64,000 bases of DNA, from assembly GCA_964521255.1 (NCBI GenBank), contig CAZFRM010000001.1:248001-312000 (forward strand), in the 5' to 3' direction. Positions 17,011 to 26,386 of the stretch are shown here, in pieces. Position numbers and translations under genes: made by a program. Within the stretch, counting starts at the first letter, position 1, and every line of letters begins with the position of its first letter. The notes under the pieces are model-generated. The model worked only from the letters and a program-made list of their open reading frames with translations. It searched no databases and was not told the origin of the DNA. The DNA comes from ZC4RG29 sp964521255. Its GTDB lineage: Bacteria; Bacteroidota; Bacteroidia; Cytophagales; Cyclobacteriaceae.

Positions 17011-19827
17011 ATGCCAAGAGATAGAAGTATTCGCTCCGTACTGATCATAGGAAGCGGCCCCATTATCATAGGTCAGGCTTGTGAGTTTGATTATGCCGGT
17101 TCCCAGGCCTCACGGTCTTTGCGTGAAGAAGGAATTGAAGTTGTTCTAATCAATTCAAATCCGGCCACCATAATGACGGATAAAGTGACGGCAGATCATG
17201 TCTACCTCTTACCCCTCACAAAAAAGTCAATCAAAACCATCCTGGAAAAACACCACATCGACGCCGTATTGCCAACGATGGGAGGTCAAACCGCTTTGAA
17301 TCTTTGTATTGATTGTGAAAATGCCGGCCTGTGGGAGCACTATGGCGTTCGCATTATTGGGGTCGACATCAAGGCAATTGAAACTACTGAAGACAGAGAG
17401 AAATTCAGACTCCGGATGAATGAACTTGGCGTCAGCGTTTGTAAGGGAGCCACGGCAACATCGTTTCTTCAGGGTAAAGAAATTGCACAGGAGATAGGTT
17501 TTCCATTGGTTATCCGTCCATCGTATACACTGGGCGGAACGGGAGGAGGATTTGTTAATGCCCCCGAAGATTTTGACGAAGCTCTGAACAGAGGTCTTCA
17601 TGCTTCCCCCATACATGAAGTGCTGGTGGAACAAAGCATCATGGGCTGGAAAGAATATGAGTTGGAATTGCTTCGCGATGGCTTGGGTAATGTTATTATC
17701 ATCTGTTCCATCGAGAATTTCGATCCGATGGGAATTCATACAGGAGACTCGATAACCGTTGCTCCTGCCATGACTTTACCCGATACAGTTTACCAGCGGA
17801 TGCGTAACCTTGCCATCAAAATGATGAATGGCATTGGCCAATTTGCCGGAGGCTGTAATGTTCAATTTTCACTGAACCCGGATAATGATCACGACATCAT
17901 AGGAATTGAAATTAACCCACGGGTTTCCCGTTCTTCCGCTCTTGCTTCCAAAGCTACCGGATACCCTATTGCCAAAATAGCAGCCAAGCTTGCGATCGGA
18001 TACAACCTTGATGAATTGACAAATGCCATCACAGGAACAACAACCGCGTACTTTGAACCTGCGCTTGACTATGTCATTGTAAAAATCCCCCGCTGGAACT
18101 TTGATAAATTTCATGGCGCTGACAGAAGACTTGGCTTACAAATGAAATCTGTTGGAGAAGTGATGGGCATTGGAAGAAATTTCCAGGAAGCGCTTCAAAA
18201 AGCTTGTCAATCATTAGAAATAAGAAGAAATGGATTGGGTGCGGATGGAAAAGAATTGCGTCACCAGGAAGAGTTGATGCACAGTTTAGCAAACCCAACC
18301 TGGAACAGGCTGTTTCATATTCACGATGCAATAAAAGTTGGTGTTCCTTTAAAGACCATTCAAAAGATCACCAAGATCGATCGGTGGTTTTTAGATCAGA
18401 TTGAAGAACTCATCGAACTTGAAAATGAAATCGAGGAACATGATCTGAACACAATTCCTGTTGCAATGATGCGGAAGGCAAAAGAAAAAGGATTTGCTGA
18501 CCGCCAAATTGCTCACTTGCTTCATTGCTATGAGAGCGAAGTTTATACCAAGCGAATTGAGATGGGAATTAAACGTGTTTACAAATTAGTAGACACATGT
18601 GCCGCAGAGTTTGATGCAAAAACTCCTTATTACTATTCAACCTTTGATAGCGAGAATGAATCCATCTCATCCGATAAGAAGAAAATAATAGTACTGGGAT
18701 CAGGACCCAACCGCATTGGTCAGGGAATTGAGTTCGATTATTCCTGTGTACACGGAGTTCTGGCTGCGCGCGAATGTGGGTATGAAACGATCATGATCAA
18801 CTGCAATCCTGAAACTGTCTCTACCGATTTTGATATCGCTGACAAGCTTTATTTTGAACCTGTATTCTGGGAACATCTTTACGATATTATTCAACACGAA
18901 AAACCTGTTGGGGTAATTGTTCAGTTGGGAGGGCAAACGGCGCTTAAACTAGCTGAGAAATTACACAAGTTCGGCATCAACATTATTGGAACAACCTACG
19001 ATTCGCTTGATCTGGCCGAAGACCGTGGCCGGTTTTCTACCTTACTGAAAGATCAGGGTATACCCTATCCCGAATTCGGCGTTGCAACCGATCCTGACGA
19101 AGCGCTGGAGGTTTCAAAAACAATAGGCTTCCCGTTACTGGTGCGTCCATCTTATGTTCTTGGGGGACAAAGCATGAAGATCGTTATTAATGAAAAGGAA
19201 CTTGAAGAGCACATCATTGACATCTGGAAACACTTACCGGAAAACAAAGTTCTGCTAGATCATTTCCTCGATAAAGCCATCGAAGCTGAGGCTGATGCTA
19301 TCTGTGATGGAGAAGATGTTTATATCATCGGCGTTATGCAACACATTGAACCTGCAGGCATTCACTCCGGTGATTCGTACGCAGTGCTTCCTCCTTATAA
19401 TTTGGGTGACTTTGTGATGAAACAAATCGAAAAGTATTCCATCAAAATTGCCCAGGCCTTAAAAGTAAAGGGATTAATCAATATTCAGTTTGCCATTAAG
19501 AATGACAAAGTGTATGTAATAGAAGCAAATCCTCGCGCGTCACGTACCGTTCCTTTCATCTGCAAGGCATATGATGAACCTTATGTGAATTATGCCACAA
19601 AAGTAATGTTGGGAGAAAAAAAGGTAAGCGACTTTAAGTTTAACCCGACAAAGCGCGGGTATGCTATCAAGGAACCGGTTTTCTCCTTCAGTAAATTCCC
19701 GGATGTAAACAAAGAACTTGGTCCTGAAATGAAATCTACAGGAGAGTCCATTTACTTTATTGATGATCTTATGGATGATTACTTCCTGAAGATTTACGCG
19801 GAAAGAAATCTTTACCTGAGCCGTTAA
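17011..19827 (+). CDS. carB: Carbamoyl-phosphate synthase large subunit, lacking the C-terminal allosteric domain
   Basis: The 938-residue protein has two homologous ATP-grasp halves, each opened by a GSGP-type motif (GSGPIIIGQACEFDYAG at 13-29 and GSGPNRIGQGIEFDYS near 565-580). The first phosphorylates bicarbonate; the second phosphorylates carbamate to form carbamoyl phosphate for pyrimidine and arginine synthesis. SYTLGGTGGG and SYVLGGQSM mark the two nucleotide-binding loops. E. coli CarB runs to 1073 residues; this protein stops soon after EMKSTGESI, so the MGS-like domain that binds UMP and ornithine is missing. I recall this short form from other Cytophagales, so it is probably not a truncation. 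The small subunit carA is not in the window. Confidence 0.95.
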   Translation: MPRDRSIRSVLIIGSGPIIIGQACEFDYAGSQASRSLREEGIEVVLINSNPATIMTDKVTADHVYLLPLTKKSIKTILEKHHIDAVLPTMGGQTALNLCIDCENAGLWEHYGVRIIGVDIKAIETTEDREKFRLRMNELGVSVCKGATATSFLQGKEIAQEIGFPLVIRPSYTLGGTGGGFVNAPEDFDEALNRGLHASPIHEVLVEQSIMGWKEYELELLRDGLGNVIIICSIENFDPMGIHTGDSITVAPAMTLPDTVYQRMRNLAIKMMNGIGQFAGGCNVQFSLNPDNDHDIIGIEINPRVSRSSALASKATGYPIAKIAAKLAIGYNLDELTNAITGTTTAYFEPALDYVIVKIPRWNFDKFHGADRRLGLQMKSVGEVMGIGRNFQEALQKACQSLEIRRNGLGADGKELRHQEELMHSLANPTWNRLFHIHDAIKVGVPLKTIQKITKIDRWFLDQIEELIELENEIEEHDLNTIPVAMMRKAKEKGFADRQIAHLLHCYESEVYTKRIEMGIKRVYKLVDTCAAEFDAKTPYYYSTFDSENESISSDKKKIIVLGSGPNRIGQGIEFDYSCVHGVLAARECGYETIMINCNPETVSTDFDIADKLYFEPVFWEHLYDIIQHEKPVGVIVQLGGQTALKLAEKLHKFGINIIGTTYDSLDLAEDRGRFSTLLKDQGIPYPEFGVATDPDEALEVSKTIGFPLLVRPSYVLGGQSMKIVINEKELEEHIIDIWKHLPENKVLLDHFLDKAIEAEADAICDGEDVYIIGVMQHIEPAGIHSGDSYAVLPPYNLGDFVMKQIEKYSIKIAQALKVKGLINIQFAIKNDKVYVIEANPRASRTVPFICKAYDEPYVNYATKVMLGEKKVSDFKFNPTKRGYAIKEPVFSFSKFPDVNKELGPEMKSTGESIYFIDDLMDDYFLKIYAERNLYLSR

Positions 19828-19880
19828 AAGCTGGTTTTATTTCTCTATCTCTTAGGTTATCAATTCTGGCTTGAAACTTA

Positions 19881-19888
19881 TACCTTTG
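19881..19888 (+). promoter_or_regulatory. Candidate -7 box of the DUF4834 gene
   Basis: TACCTTTG matches TAnnTTTG exactly and sits 34 bases before the ATG at 19922. No matching -33 TTTG is evident. Confidence 0.4.
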
Positions 19889-19921
19889 TATCTCAGTTAA
19901 TAGCAGAAATACAATACTAAA

Positions 19922-20140
19922 ATGTTAAGGATTCTTTTAATATTCTCTCTTGTCGGCTACGTACTTTACAAGCTTGGTCTCTTCAAAATATTTATGCACA
20001 CACAGGTAAGAGGCCAGCGACCAACAAACCCATTCAACCACCCGCCGAAAAATGATATCCATGTAAATTCAGCGCCCAAAGAAAAGAAAGGCTCGGGATT
20101 CAAAGGGGGAGAATATGTCGATTACGAGGAAGTAAAATAA
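19922..20140 (+). CDS. DUF4834 family small membrane protein
   Basis: The 72-residue product has one N-terminal membrane span (1-24, RILLIFSLVGYVLYKLGLF) and a short polar tail ending KGGEYVDYEEVK. That arrangement, a single helix followed by a conserved GGEYVDYEE-type tail, is what I know as DUF4834 in Bacteroidota. Function unknown. Its own promoter-like box suggests independent transcription from carB. Confidence 0.75.
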   Translation: MLRILLIFSLVGYVLYKLGLFKIFMHTQVRGQRPTNPFNHPPKNDIHVNSAPKEKKGSGFKGGEYVDYEEVK

Positions 20141-20250
20141 TTTCAAAATCATTCTGAAGTTCCATACATGAAATGAGCATAAAGAGAAACTATACCCAAA
20201 GGGATGTTAATACGACCCTTTCGTTTAGGGTGGATGCTCTAATTATGCGA

Positions 20251-20294
20251 ATTCCATGTGTTCTATAAAAAATGAACACTATTAACACATGAAA
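20251..20294. repeat. 44-base palindromic element overlapping the dapF start
   Basis: Left arm ATTCCATGTGTT (20251-20262) and right arm ATTAACACATGAAA (20281-20294) contain the inverted repeat CATGTGTT/AACACATG. The right arm supplies the dapF ATG (20289). The same two arms occur at 63685-63725 between dxs and scpA. Such an element could be an operator or a mobile palindrome; the sequence alone does not decide. Confidence 0.55.
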
Positions 20295-21065
20295 CTTCAT
20301 TTCCATAAATATCAGGCCACAGGAAATGACTTTATCTTAATTGATAACAGAAAAGGACTGCTTGCGCTAACACCGGATCAAATACAAAGAATTTGTGATC
20401 GCAAATTCGGAATTGGAGCAGACGGAGTTATCCTTATTGAAAAAGATTCCTCTGCAAATTTCAATGTCAATTATTATAACAGCGATGGTACACAAAGCCT
20501 TTGTGGAAACGGAAGTCGCGCTGCTGTGCAGTTTGCATCTACATTGGGAATTGTAAACGGAAAAGCTCGATTTAACGCTTACGATGGCCTGCACGATGCC
20601 GAATTGCTTCCATCGGGTATTGTTCGTTTAAAAATGAATAACGTTGAAAAAGTTGATAGGATCGGTGATGATTTTTTAATCCATACAGGCTCACCTCACT
20701 ACATCCGTTTTGTAAAAGATATCCGCAATTTCCCGGTTTATGATGAAGGCCGCAAAATTCGCTACAGTGATGCGTACAAAACAAATGGAGTGAATGTGAA
20801 TTTTGTAGAACTGCTGAATGACAATACCATTTTTGTACGCACCTATGAAAGAGGTGTTGAAAATGAAACACTTTCGTGTGGTACAGGTGTCACAGCAGCG
20901 GCACTGGCAGCCACCTTCAAAGGTTATACTTCGCCTGTTTCCGTTTCGGCGCTAGGCGGAAATCTATCTGTTGAATTCGATCTCACCGGAAAGCCTGACA
21001 CATTTCAGGACATTTTCCTTATTGGACCTGCCAAAATGGTCTTCGAAGGCGAATTGGATCTTTAA
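20289..21065 (+). CDS. dapF: Diaminopimelate epimerase
   Basis: The 258-residue enzyme converts LL- to meso-diaminopimelate for lysine and peptidoglycan synthesis. The two catalytic cysteines are in LCGNGSRAA (near 74) and SCGTGVTAA (near 198). The N-terminus KYQATGNDFILIDNR and the ERGVENET substrate loop are typical. The start codon lies inside a palindromic repeat, so translation initiation may be affected by hairpin formation; that is inference. Confidence 0.96.
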   Translation: MKLHFHKYQATGNDFILIDNRKGLLALTPDQIQRICDRKFGIGADGVILIEKDSSANFNVNYYNSDGTQSLCGNGSRAAVQFASTLGIVNGKARFNAYDGLHDAELLPSGIVRLKMNNVEKVDRIGDDFLIHTGSPHYIRFVKDIRNFPVYDEGRKIRYSDAYKTNGVNVNFVELLNDNTIFVRTYERGVENETLSCGTGVTAAALAATFKGYTSPVSVSALGGNLSVEFDLTGKPDTFQDIFLIGPAKMVFEGELDL

Positions 21066-21078
21066 TTGCACCCCAAAA

Positions 21079-21100
21079 ACCTGCCTGGCGGTAGGCAGGT
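21079..21100. repeat. Small GC-rich palindrome after dapF
   Basis: ACCTGCCT GGCG GTAGGCAGGT forms a near-perfect stem-loop. Similar CCTGCC palindromes are common between genes in Bacteroidota. On the minus strand it is followed by TTTTTGGGG, but no minus-strand gene ends here. On the plus strand there is no T-tract, so a terminator role for dapF is weak. Confidence 0.5.
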
Positions 21101-21214
21101 CCCAAAAAACAATTTAACTTTAAACCCCATTTATAAGGAGGGCAATTGTTTAATCTAAAGGTTAATTGTATCAAAAAGAACACGGTATAAAGCCCTAATT
21201 AATGAACTAAGTCT

Positions 21215-24200
21215 ATGCTAAAGCTCATCGCGAAAATTTTTGGAAGCAAATCAGAAAAGGACATAAAACGGATCATGCCGTTGGTGGAGGAGGCTAAAAA
21301 AGAAGGTCAAAAACTCACTACTCTAAATAATGATGAGTTAAGAAACAAGACTGCTGAGATACAAGATTTCATCAATAATGAGCTTAAGGAAATTGATGAT
21401 AAACTTGCAGACCTTCATAAACAAATAGCCGATCATCCTGAATTAGATATCAATGAAAAGGAATCTGTCTTTTCACAGATCGATAACCTTGAAAAAGACA
21501 GGAACAAGGAACTTGAAAAGGTACTAATGAAGGTGCTCCCTCAAGCCTTTGCTATTGTTAGGGAAACTGCCAAAAGGTTTAAAGAGAATGAATACCTGGA
21601 AGTAACAGCGCAGCCCATCGATATTGAATTTGCGGCCACTCATGAAAATGTTAAAATAGTTGGTGATAAAGCCCAATGGTTTAATAAGTGGATAGCAGCA
21701 GGAACCCCGGTTACCTGGGATATGGTGCACTATGAGGTTCAATTGATTGGTGGTGTTGTGCTCCATGAAGGAAAGATTGCCGAGATGGCGACTGGTGAAG
21801 GAAAAACGCTGGTGGCAACACTTCCTGCCTTTTTAAATGCCCTGGCCAGGCGTGGTGTTCACATCATAACCGTTAACGACTACCTCGCAAAACGCGACAG
21901 CGAATGGATGGGACCTTTATTCATGTTCCATGGATTGAAGGTTGACTGCATAGACAAACATGAACCCAATTCCGAATCGCGCAGAAATGCCTATCGCGCT
22001 GACATTACCTACGGAACAAATAACGAATTCGGTTTTGACTACTTGCGCGATAATATGGCGCGCGATCCGCAAGAGTTAGTTCAACGCGGACATCATTATG
22101 GAATGGTGGATGAAGTGGATTCTGTGTTAATCGACGAAGCAAGAACACCGCTAATTATTTCCGGTCCTATTCCACGTGGAGACGAGCACGAGTTTTATGA
22201 CTTAAAACCACGCATTTTCAAATTGGTTGAAGCACAGAAAAAACTTGTTACACAATATCTGAATGACGCCAAGAAATTTATAACGGAGGGAAATGAAAAG
22301 GAAGGTGGGCTTGCCTTATTCAGGGCACATCGCGGAATGCCAAAACATAAACCACTTATCAAGTTCCTCAGTGAAACGGGCACGAAAGGTATTCTGCAAA
22401 AGACAGAGAACTTCTACTTACAAGACAATAAAAAGATGATGCCCGAGGCGGATAAGCCTTTGTATTTTATCATTGAAGAGAAAGACAACAGCGTTGATCT
22501 CACAGAAAAAGGAATTGACCTGATAACGGGAGAAGGAGAAGATTCAAAATTCTTCATTATGCCCGAGATCGGAACAGAGCTAAGTAAAATCGAAAACGAT
22601 CACAGCTTAAGTGAGCAGCAACGATTTGAAAAGAAAGAAGAACTGATTCGTGATTACCAGGTTAAAACACAACGCATTCACAGCGTCAATCAGCTTTTAA
22701 AAGCGTATACATTATTTGAAAAAGATACCGAGTACATCATTGTAGAAGGAAAGGTGAAGATCGTTGATGAACAGACCGGCCGCGTAATGGAAGGCCGCCG
22801 GTATTCAGACGGTTTGCACCAGGCCATTGAAGCAAAGGAAAATGTTAAAGTAGAAGACGCAACCCAGACCTACGCTACCATCACGCTGCAAAATTATTTC
22901 CGCATGTATCACAAGCTTGCAGGTATGACCGGTACAGCGGAAACGGAAGCAGGAGAATTTTGGAATATTTATAAACTTGATGTGGTAGTAATTCCTACCA
23001 ACAGAGCAATCACGCGAAAAGATGGCGACGATCTTGTGTATAAAACCATTCGCGAAAAATTCAACGCGGTAATTGATGAAATCGTAACGCTTACAGGACA
23101 AGGACGACCTGTGCTTGTTGGTACCACTTCCGTAGAAATTTCTGAATTGGTCAGTCGCTTGCTACAAATGAAGAAGATCAAGCATCAGGTTTTAAATGCC
23201 AAGCAACACCAGCGTGAAGCTGAAATTGTCGCGGAAGCCGGAAAACCCGGAACGGTTACCATAGCAACCAACATGGCCGGTAGGGGTACTGATATTAAAC
23301 TTACGCCAGAATCAAAAGCGGCCGGCGGGTTGGCTATTATTGGTACAGAACGCCACGAATCACGTCGTGTGGATCGCCAGCTTCGTGGCCGGTCAGGACG
23401 GCAAGGTGATCCGGGCACATCACAATTTTATGTTTCACTGGAAGATAATTTGATGCGCCTTTTCATGCCTGAACGAATTGCCAGAATAATGGATCGTTTG
23501 GGATTGAAAGAAGGTGAAGTAATTCAGCATAGCATGGTCACAAGTTCTATTGAACGGGCCCAGAAAAAAGTAGAAGAGAATAACTTCGGAATTCGTAAGC
23601 GACTGTTAGAGTATGACAACGTAATGAACGCGCAACGGGAAGTTATTTACAAAAGAAGGAGGAATGCTTTGTTTGGCGAACGTCTCGAGCTTGACATTCT
23701 CACCATGCTTTTTGATACAACAGATGACATCGTTGCTAATGCAAAGACAGGGAATGATTATGAAAGTCTGCGTCTGAATGCTTTAAGTACGTTGGGATTG
23801 GATTATGAATTTTCTAAAGAAGATTTTGATAAATTTGATCCGAACAACATTACGGATGACCTGTACAACAAGTCACTCTCACATTACCATAAAAAGAATA
23901 AGCACATTGCCGAAAAAGCAATGCCGATAGTAAAAGAAATCCACAAAACCCGTGGCGCTACTATAGAAAATATTTTAGTTCCGTTCACTGATGGAACCAA
24001 GCAAATAGGAGTTTCTGCCAATCTTGCTAAATGTGTTGAAACGAATAATGCAGAATTGATCAAGGCAATGGAGAAAATGATAACGCTCGCCATCATTGAT
24101 CATCAGTGGAAAGAACATTTGCGTGAGATGGACGATCTCAAACAATCCGTTCAAAATGCTGTGTATGAACAGAAAGATCCTTTGTTGATCTACAAGTTTG

Positions 24201-24565
24201 AAGGCTTCGAAGCCTTTAAGCGATTCATTGCCAAAGTGAATGAAGATACCGTTGCTTTCCTTATGAAAGCTGATATCCCTGTTCAACAAGCAGACCAGGT
24301 TCAGGAGGCTCGTCAACAACGAAGAGTAAGACTCAGAGAAAATAAAGAAGAATCAAAATCGTTGTTAAGCGGTGGAGGCGATGGACAACAACCTCAACCT
24401 AACCGACTACCGCAAGAAAAGGTGATGCCGGTAAAATCAGAAAAGTTAGCGGGCAGAAATGACCGTGTTACTGTAAAGTATGCTGATGGTCGCGTGTTGA
24501 AAGATGTGAAGTTCAAAAAAATCGAAGACGACTTACGACATAACCGGTGCATTATAATTGAATAA
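21215..24565 (+). CDS. secA: Preprotein translocase motor ATPase
   Basis: The 1116-residue protein drives export through SecYEG. Walker A is ATGEGKT (193-199), motif II region MVDEVDSVLIDEARTPL (about 297), and the helicase motifs NMAGRGTDIKL and GTERHESRRVDRQLRGRSGR follow. It is larger than E. coli SecA (901) owing to a long insertion around 345-520, as in other Bacteroidota. The C-terminus ends RHNRCIIIE and lacks the CxCxSGKKYKxCC zinc-binding motif that binds SecB in proteobacteria. Start at 21215 gives MLKLIAKIFGSKSEKD, the normal SecA beginning. Confidence 0.97.
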   Translation: MLKLIAKIFGSKSEKDIKRIMPLVEEAKKEGQKLTTLNNDELRNKTAEIQDFINNELKEIDDKLADLHKQIADHPELDINEKESVFSQIDNLEKDRNKELEKVLMKVLPQAFAIVRETAKRFKENEYLEVTAQPIDIEFAATHENVKIVGDKAQWFNKWIAAGTPVTWDMVHYEVQLIGGVVLHEGKIAEMATGEGKTLVATLPAFLNALARRGVHIITVNDYLAKRDSEWMGPLFMFHGLKVDCIDKHEPNSESRRNAYRADITYGTNNEFGFDYLRDNMARDPQELVQRGHHYGMVDEVDSVLIDEARTPLIISGPIPRGDEHEFYDLKPRIFKLVEAQKKLVTQYLNDAKKFITEGNEKEGGLALFRAHRGMPKHKPLIKFLSETGTKGILQKTENFYLQDNKKMMPEADKPLYFIIEEKDNSVDLTEKGIDLITGEGEDSKFFIMPEIGTELSKIENDHSLSEQQRFEKKEELIRDYQVKTQRIHSVNQLLKAYTLFEKDTEYIIVEGKVKIVDEQTGRVMEGRRYSDGLHQAIEAKENVKVEDATQTYATITLQNYFRMYHKLAGMTGTAETEAGEFWNIYKLDVVVIPTNRAITRKDGDDLVYKTIREKFNAVIDEIVTLTGQGRPVLVGTTSVEISELVSRLLQMKKIKHQVLNAKQHQREAEIVAEAGKPGTVTIATNMAGRGTDIKLTPESKAAGGLAIIGTERHESRRVDRQLRGRSGRQGDPGTSQFYVSLEDNLMRLFMPERIARIMDRLGLKEGEVIQHSMVTSSIERAQKKVEENNFGIRKRLLEYDNVMNAQREVIYKRRRNALFGERLELDILTMLFDTTDDIVANAKTGNDYESLRLNALSTLGLDYEFSKEDFDKFDPNNITDDLYNKSLSHYHKKNKHIAEKAMPIVKEIHKTRGATIENILVPFTDGTKQIGVSANLAKCVETNNAELIKAMEKMITLAIIDHQWKEHLREMDDLKQSVQNAVYEQKDPLLIYKFEGFEAFKRFIAKVNEDTVAFLMKADIPVQQADQVQEARQQRRVRLRENKEESKSLLSGGGDGQQPQPNRLPQEKVMPVKSEKLAGRNDRVTVKYADGRVLKDVKFKKIEDDLRHNRCIIIE

Positions 24566-24586
24566 GCTATTCTCATTTTTTCCAGC

Positions 24587-25096
24587 ATGAATAAACAACA
24601 TATCCTCTTTTATTTTTTCATCGCCCTGTTGGCAGGATGTAAACCTTTTGCAAGTACAACGACAACGACACAACCCACTAAATATTCTGAAGATCTGTCT
24701 TCGCTAAGAACAGAAGCAGAAACATCAGTTGATACAACTCCGCCTGATTCAGAGCTTCCTAAGAAAACAACTTATGTCGAAGCAAAGTATAGCATTAACA
24801 ACCAACTTGATAATACACTTGACAGCATCAATCGAATCAATCTGAATAGAAAAGTTGTAGATGGATTTACCATACAAGTTTACTCAGGACTAGATCGTGA
24901 AGCAGCATTAAAAGCTAAAAAAGAACTTACTGCATCCTTACCTGACGTTGAATCAGAAGTTCAATATAATCAGCCGAACTTCAGAGTTAAAGCAGGCAAA
25001 TACTTTAACCGGCTTGATGCGCAGAAGGATTTTCTAACCATTAAGAAATTCTTTCCCAGTGCCATTGTTATTCCGGATAGAATTGAGATAAATTAG
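24587..25096 (+). CDS. SPOR domain lipoprotein
   Basis: The 169-residue protein has a lipobox (ALLAGC, Cys18) and a Ser/Thr-rich linker. The C-terminal 75 residues have the SPOR layout: GFTIQVYSGLDREAALKAKK, then NFRVKAGKYFNRLDAQKDFL. SPOR domains bind denuded peptidoglycan at division septa. The gene follows secA by 21 bases and precedes the amidohydrolase by 19 bases, suggesting cotranscription. Confidence 0.82.
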   Translation: MNKQHILFYFFIALLAGCKPFASTTTTTQPTKYSEDLSSLRTEAETSVDTTPPDSELPKKTTYVEAKYSINNQLDNTLDSINRINLNRKVVDGFTIQVYSGLDREAALKAKKELTASLPDVESEVQYNQPNFRVKAGKYFNRLDAQKDFLTIKKFFPSAIVIPDRIEIN

Positions 25097-25115
25097 GCTG
25101 AAACTATTTTCACCC

Positions 25116-26303
25116 ATGAGCCTTCTCGAAAAAATCAAAGTGCTGTCGCAAGAATACAGCAATGAGGTAATAGAAATGCGAAGGCATCTGCATGCCAACC
25201 CTGAACTTTCATACCAGGAATTCAATACGGCAAAGTATGTGGCTCAGCAGTTAAAATCATTTGGTATTGAACCAGAAGAAATAGCAACTACAGGACTGGT
25301 AACTGAAATTAAAGGTAAAAATCCTTCTAAAAAAACTGTAGCCCTACGTGCTGACATGGATGCCCTTCCCATTGTTGAAGCGAATAATGTACCTTATAAA
25401 TCGAAGAATGAGGGTGTAATGCATGCTTGCGGCCATGATGTACATACCTCTTCTCTACTTGGCACTGCCAAAATTTTGAATTCATTGAAAAACGAATTTG
25501 AAGGAACGGTAAGATTGTTATTTCAACCCGGAGAAGAAAAAAATCCGGGTGGCGCATCGTTTATGATTCGTGATGGCGCCCTTGAAAACCCGAAACCATC
25601 ATCCATCATCGGGCAACATGTGTTCCCATTGTTACCTGTTGGAAAGATTGGATTTCGCGAAGGCATGTACATGGCCAGTGCAGATGAAATTTATTTAAAA
25701 GTTATCGGCAAGGGTGGTCATGGCGCTTCACCTGATCTTGCCATCGATCCGATTGTAATTGCATCACACATTATTATTGGCTTGCAACAAATTATCAGTC
25801 GTAATGCAAATCCCCGTCAGCCAACGGTGCTTACTTTCGGGAACATCATTGGTAAGGGCGCTACTAACATAATTCCTGATGAAGTAAACATAGCAGGAAC
25901 ATTCCGGGCTATGAACGAAGAATGGAGAAACTCGGCGCTGGATAAAATTAAAAAAATGGCAGAAAGCATTGCAGAGGGAATGGGAGGAAAGTGTGAAGTA
26001 AATATTTCACGTGGCTATCCCTATCTTGAAAATAATCCCGCTCTTACAAAAAAAATCAGGAGCGCTGCTGTTGAATATGTAGGAAAGGAAAATGTTGTTG
26101 ATATCGATATAACCTTGGGAGCTGAAGATTTCGCCTACTATTCCCAAGTGATTCCTGCAGCTTTTTACCGATTGGGCACTCGCAACGAAGCGAAAGGCAT
26201 AACTTCTTATGTACACACTCCCACGTTCAATATTGATGAAGATGCTTTGAAAATAAGCACCGGGCTTATGGCCTGGATGGCGCTGAAAGAATTGACTGAT
26301 TAA
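25116..26303 (+). CDS. M20 family amidohydrolase (N-acyl-amino-acid hydrolase type)
   Basis: The 395-residue enzyme has MRRHLHANPELSYQE (19-35) and the metal-binding HACGHDVHTS (103-112), with FQPGEEKNPGGA (134-145) carrying further ligands. IGKGGHGASP is the dimerisation-domain signature and GAEDFAYYSQ the last metal-binding segment. Family members hydrolyse N-acyl amino acids or aminobenzoyl-glutamate. All metal-binding residues are present, so it is probably active in the cytoplasm; the exact substrate cannot be told. Confidence 0.92.
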   Translation: MSLLEKIKVLSQEYSNEVIEMRRHLHANPELSYQEFNTAKYVAQQLKSFGIEPEEIATTGLVTEIKGKNPSKKTVALRADMDALPIVEANNVPYKSKNEGVMHACGHDVHTSSLLGTAKILNSLKNEFEGTVRLLFQPGEEKNPGGASFMIRDGALENPKPSSIIGQHVFPLLPVGKIGFREGMYMASADEIYLKVIGKGGHGASPDLAIDPIVIASHIIIGLQQIISRNANPRQPTVLTFGNIIGKGATNIIPDEVNIAGTFRAMNEEWRNSALDKIKKMAESIAEGMGGKCEVNISRGYPYLENNPALTKKIRSAAVEYVGKENVVDIDITLGAEDFAYYSQVIPAAFYRLGTRNEAKGITSYVHTPTFNIDEDALKISTGLMAWMALKELTD

Positions 26304-26386
26304 GTCCATTTCAAATTAAGTTATCGTTAAGGCGTAAGGCTATTCAAAGCACACCTTGTATCTTAGCATTCTTTTAAGTTTAGCTA

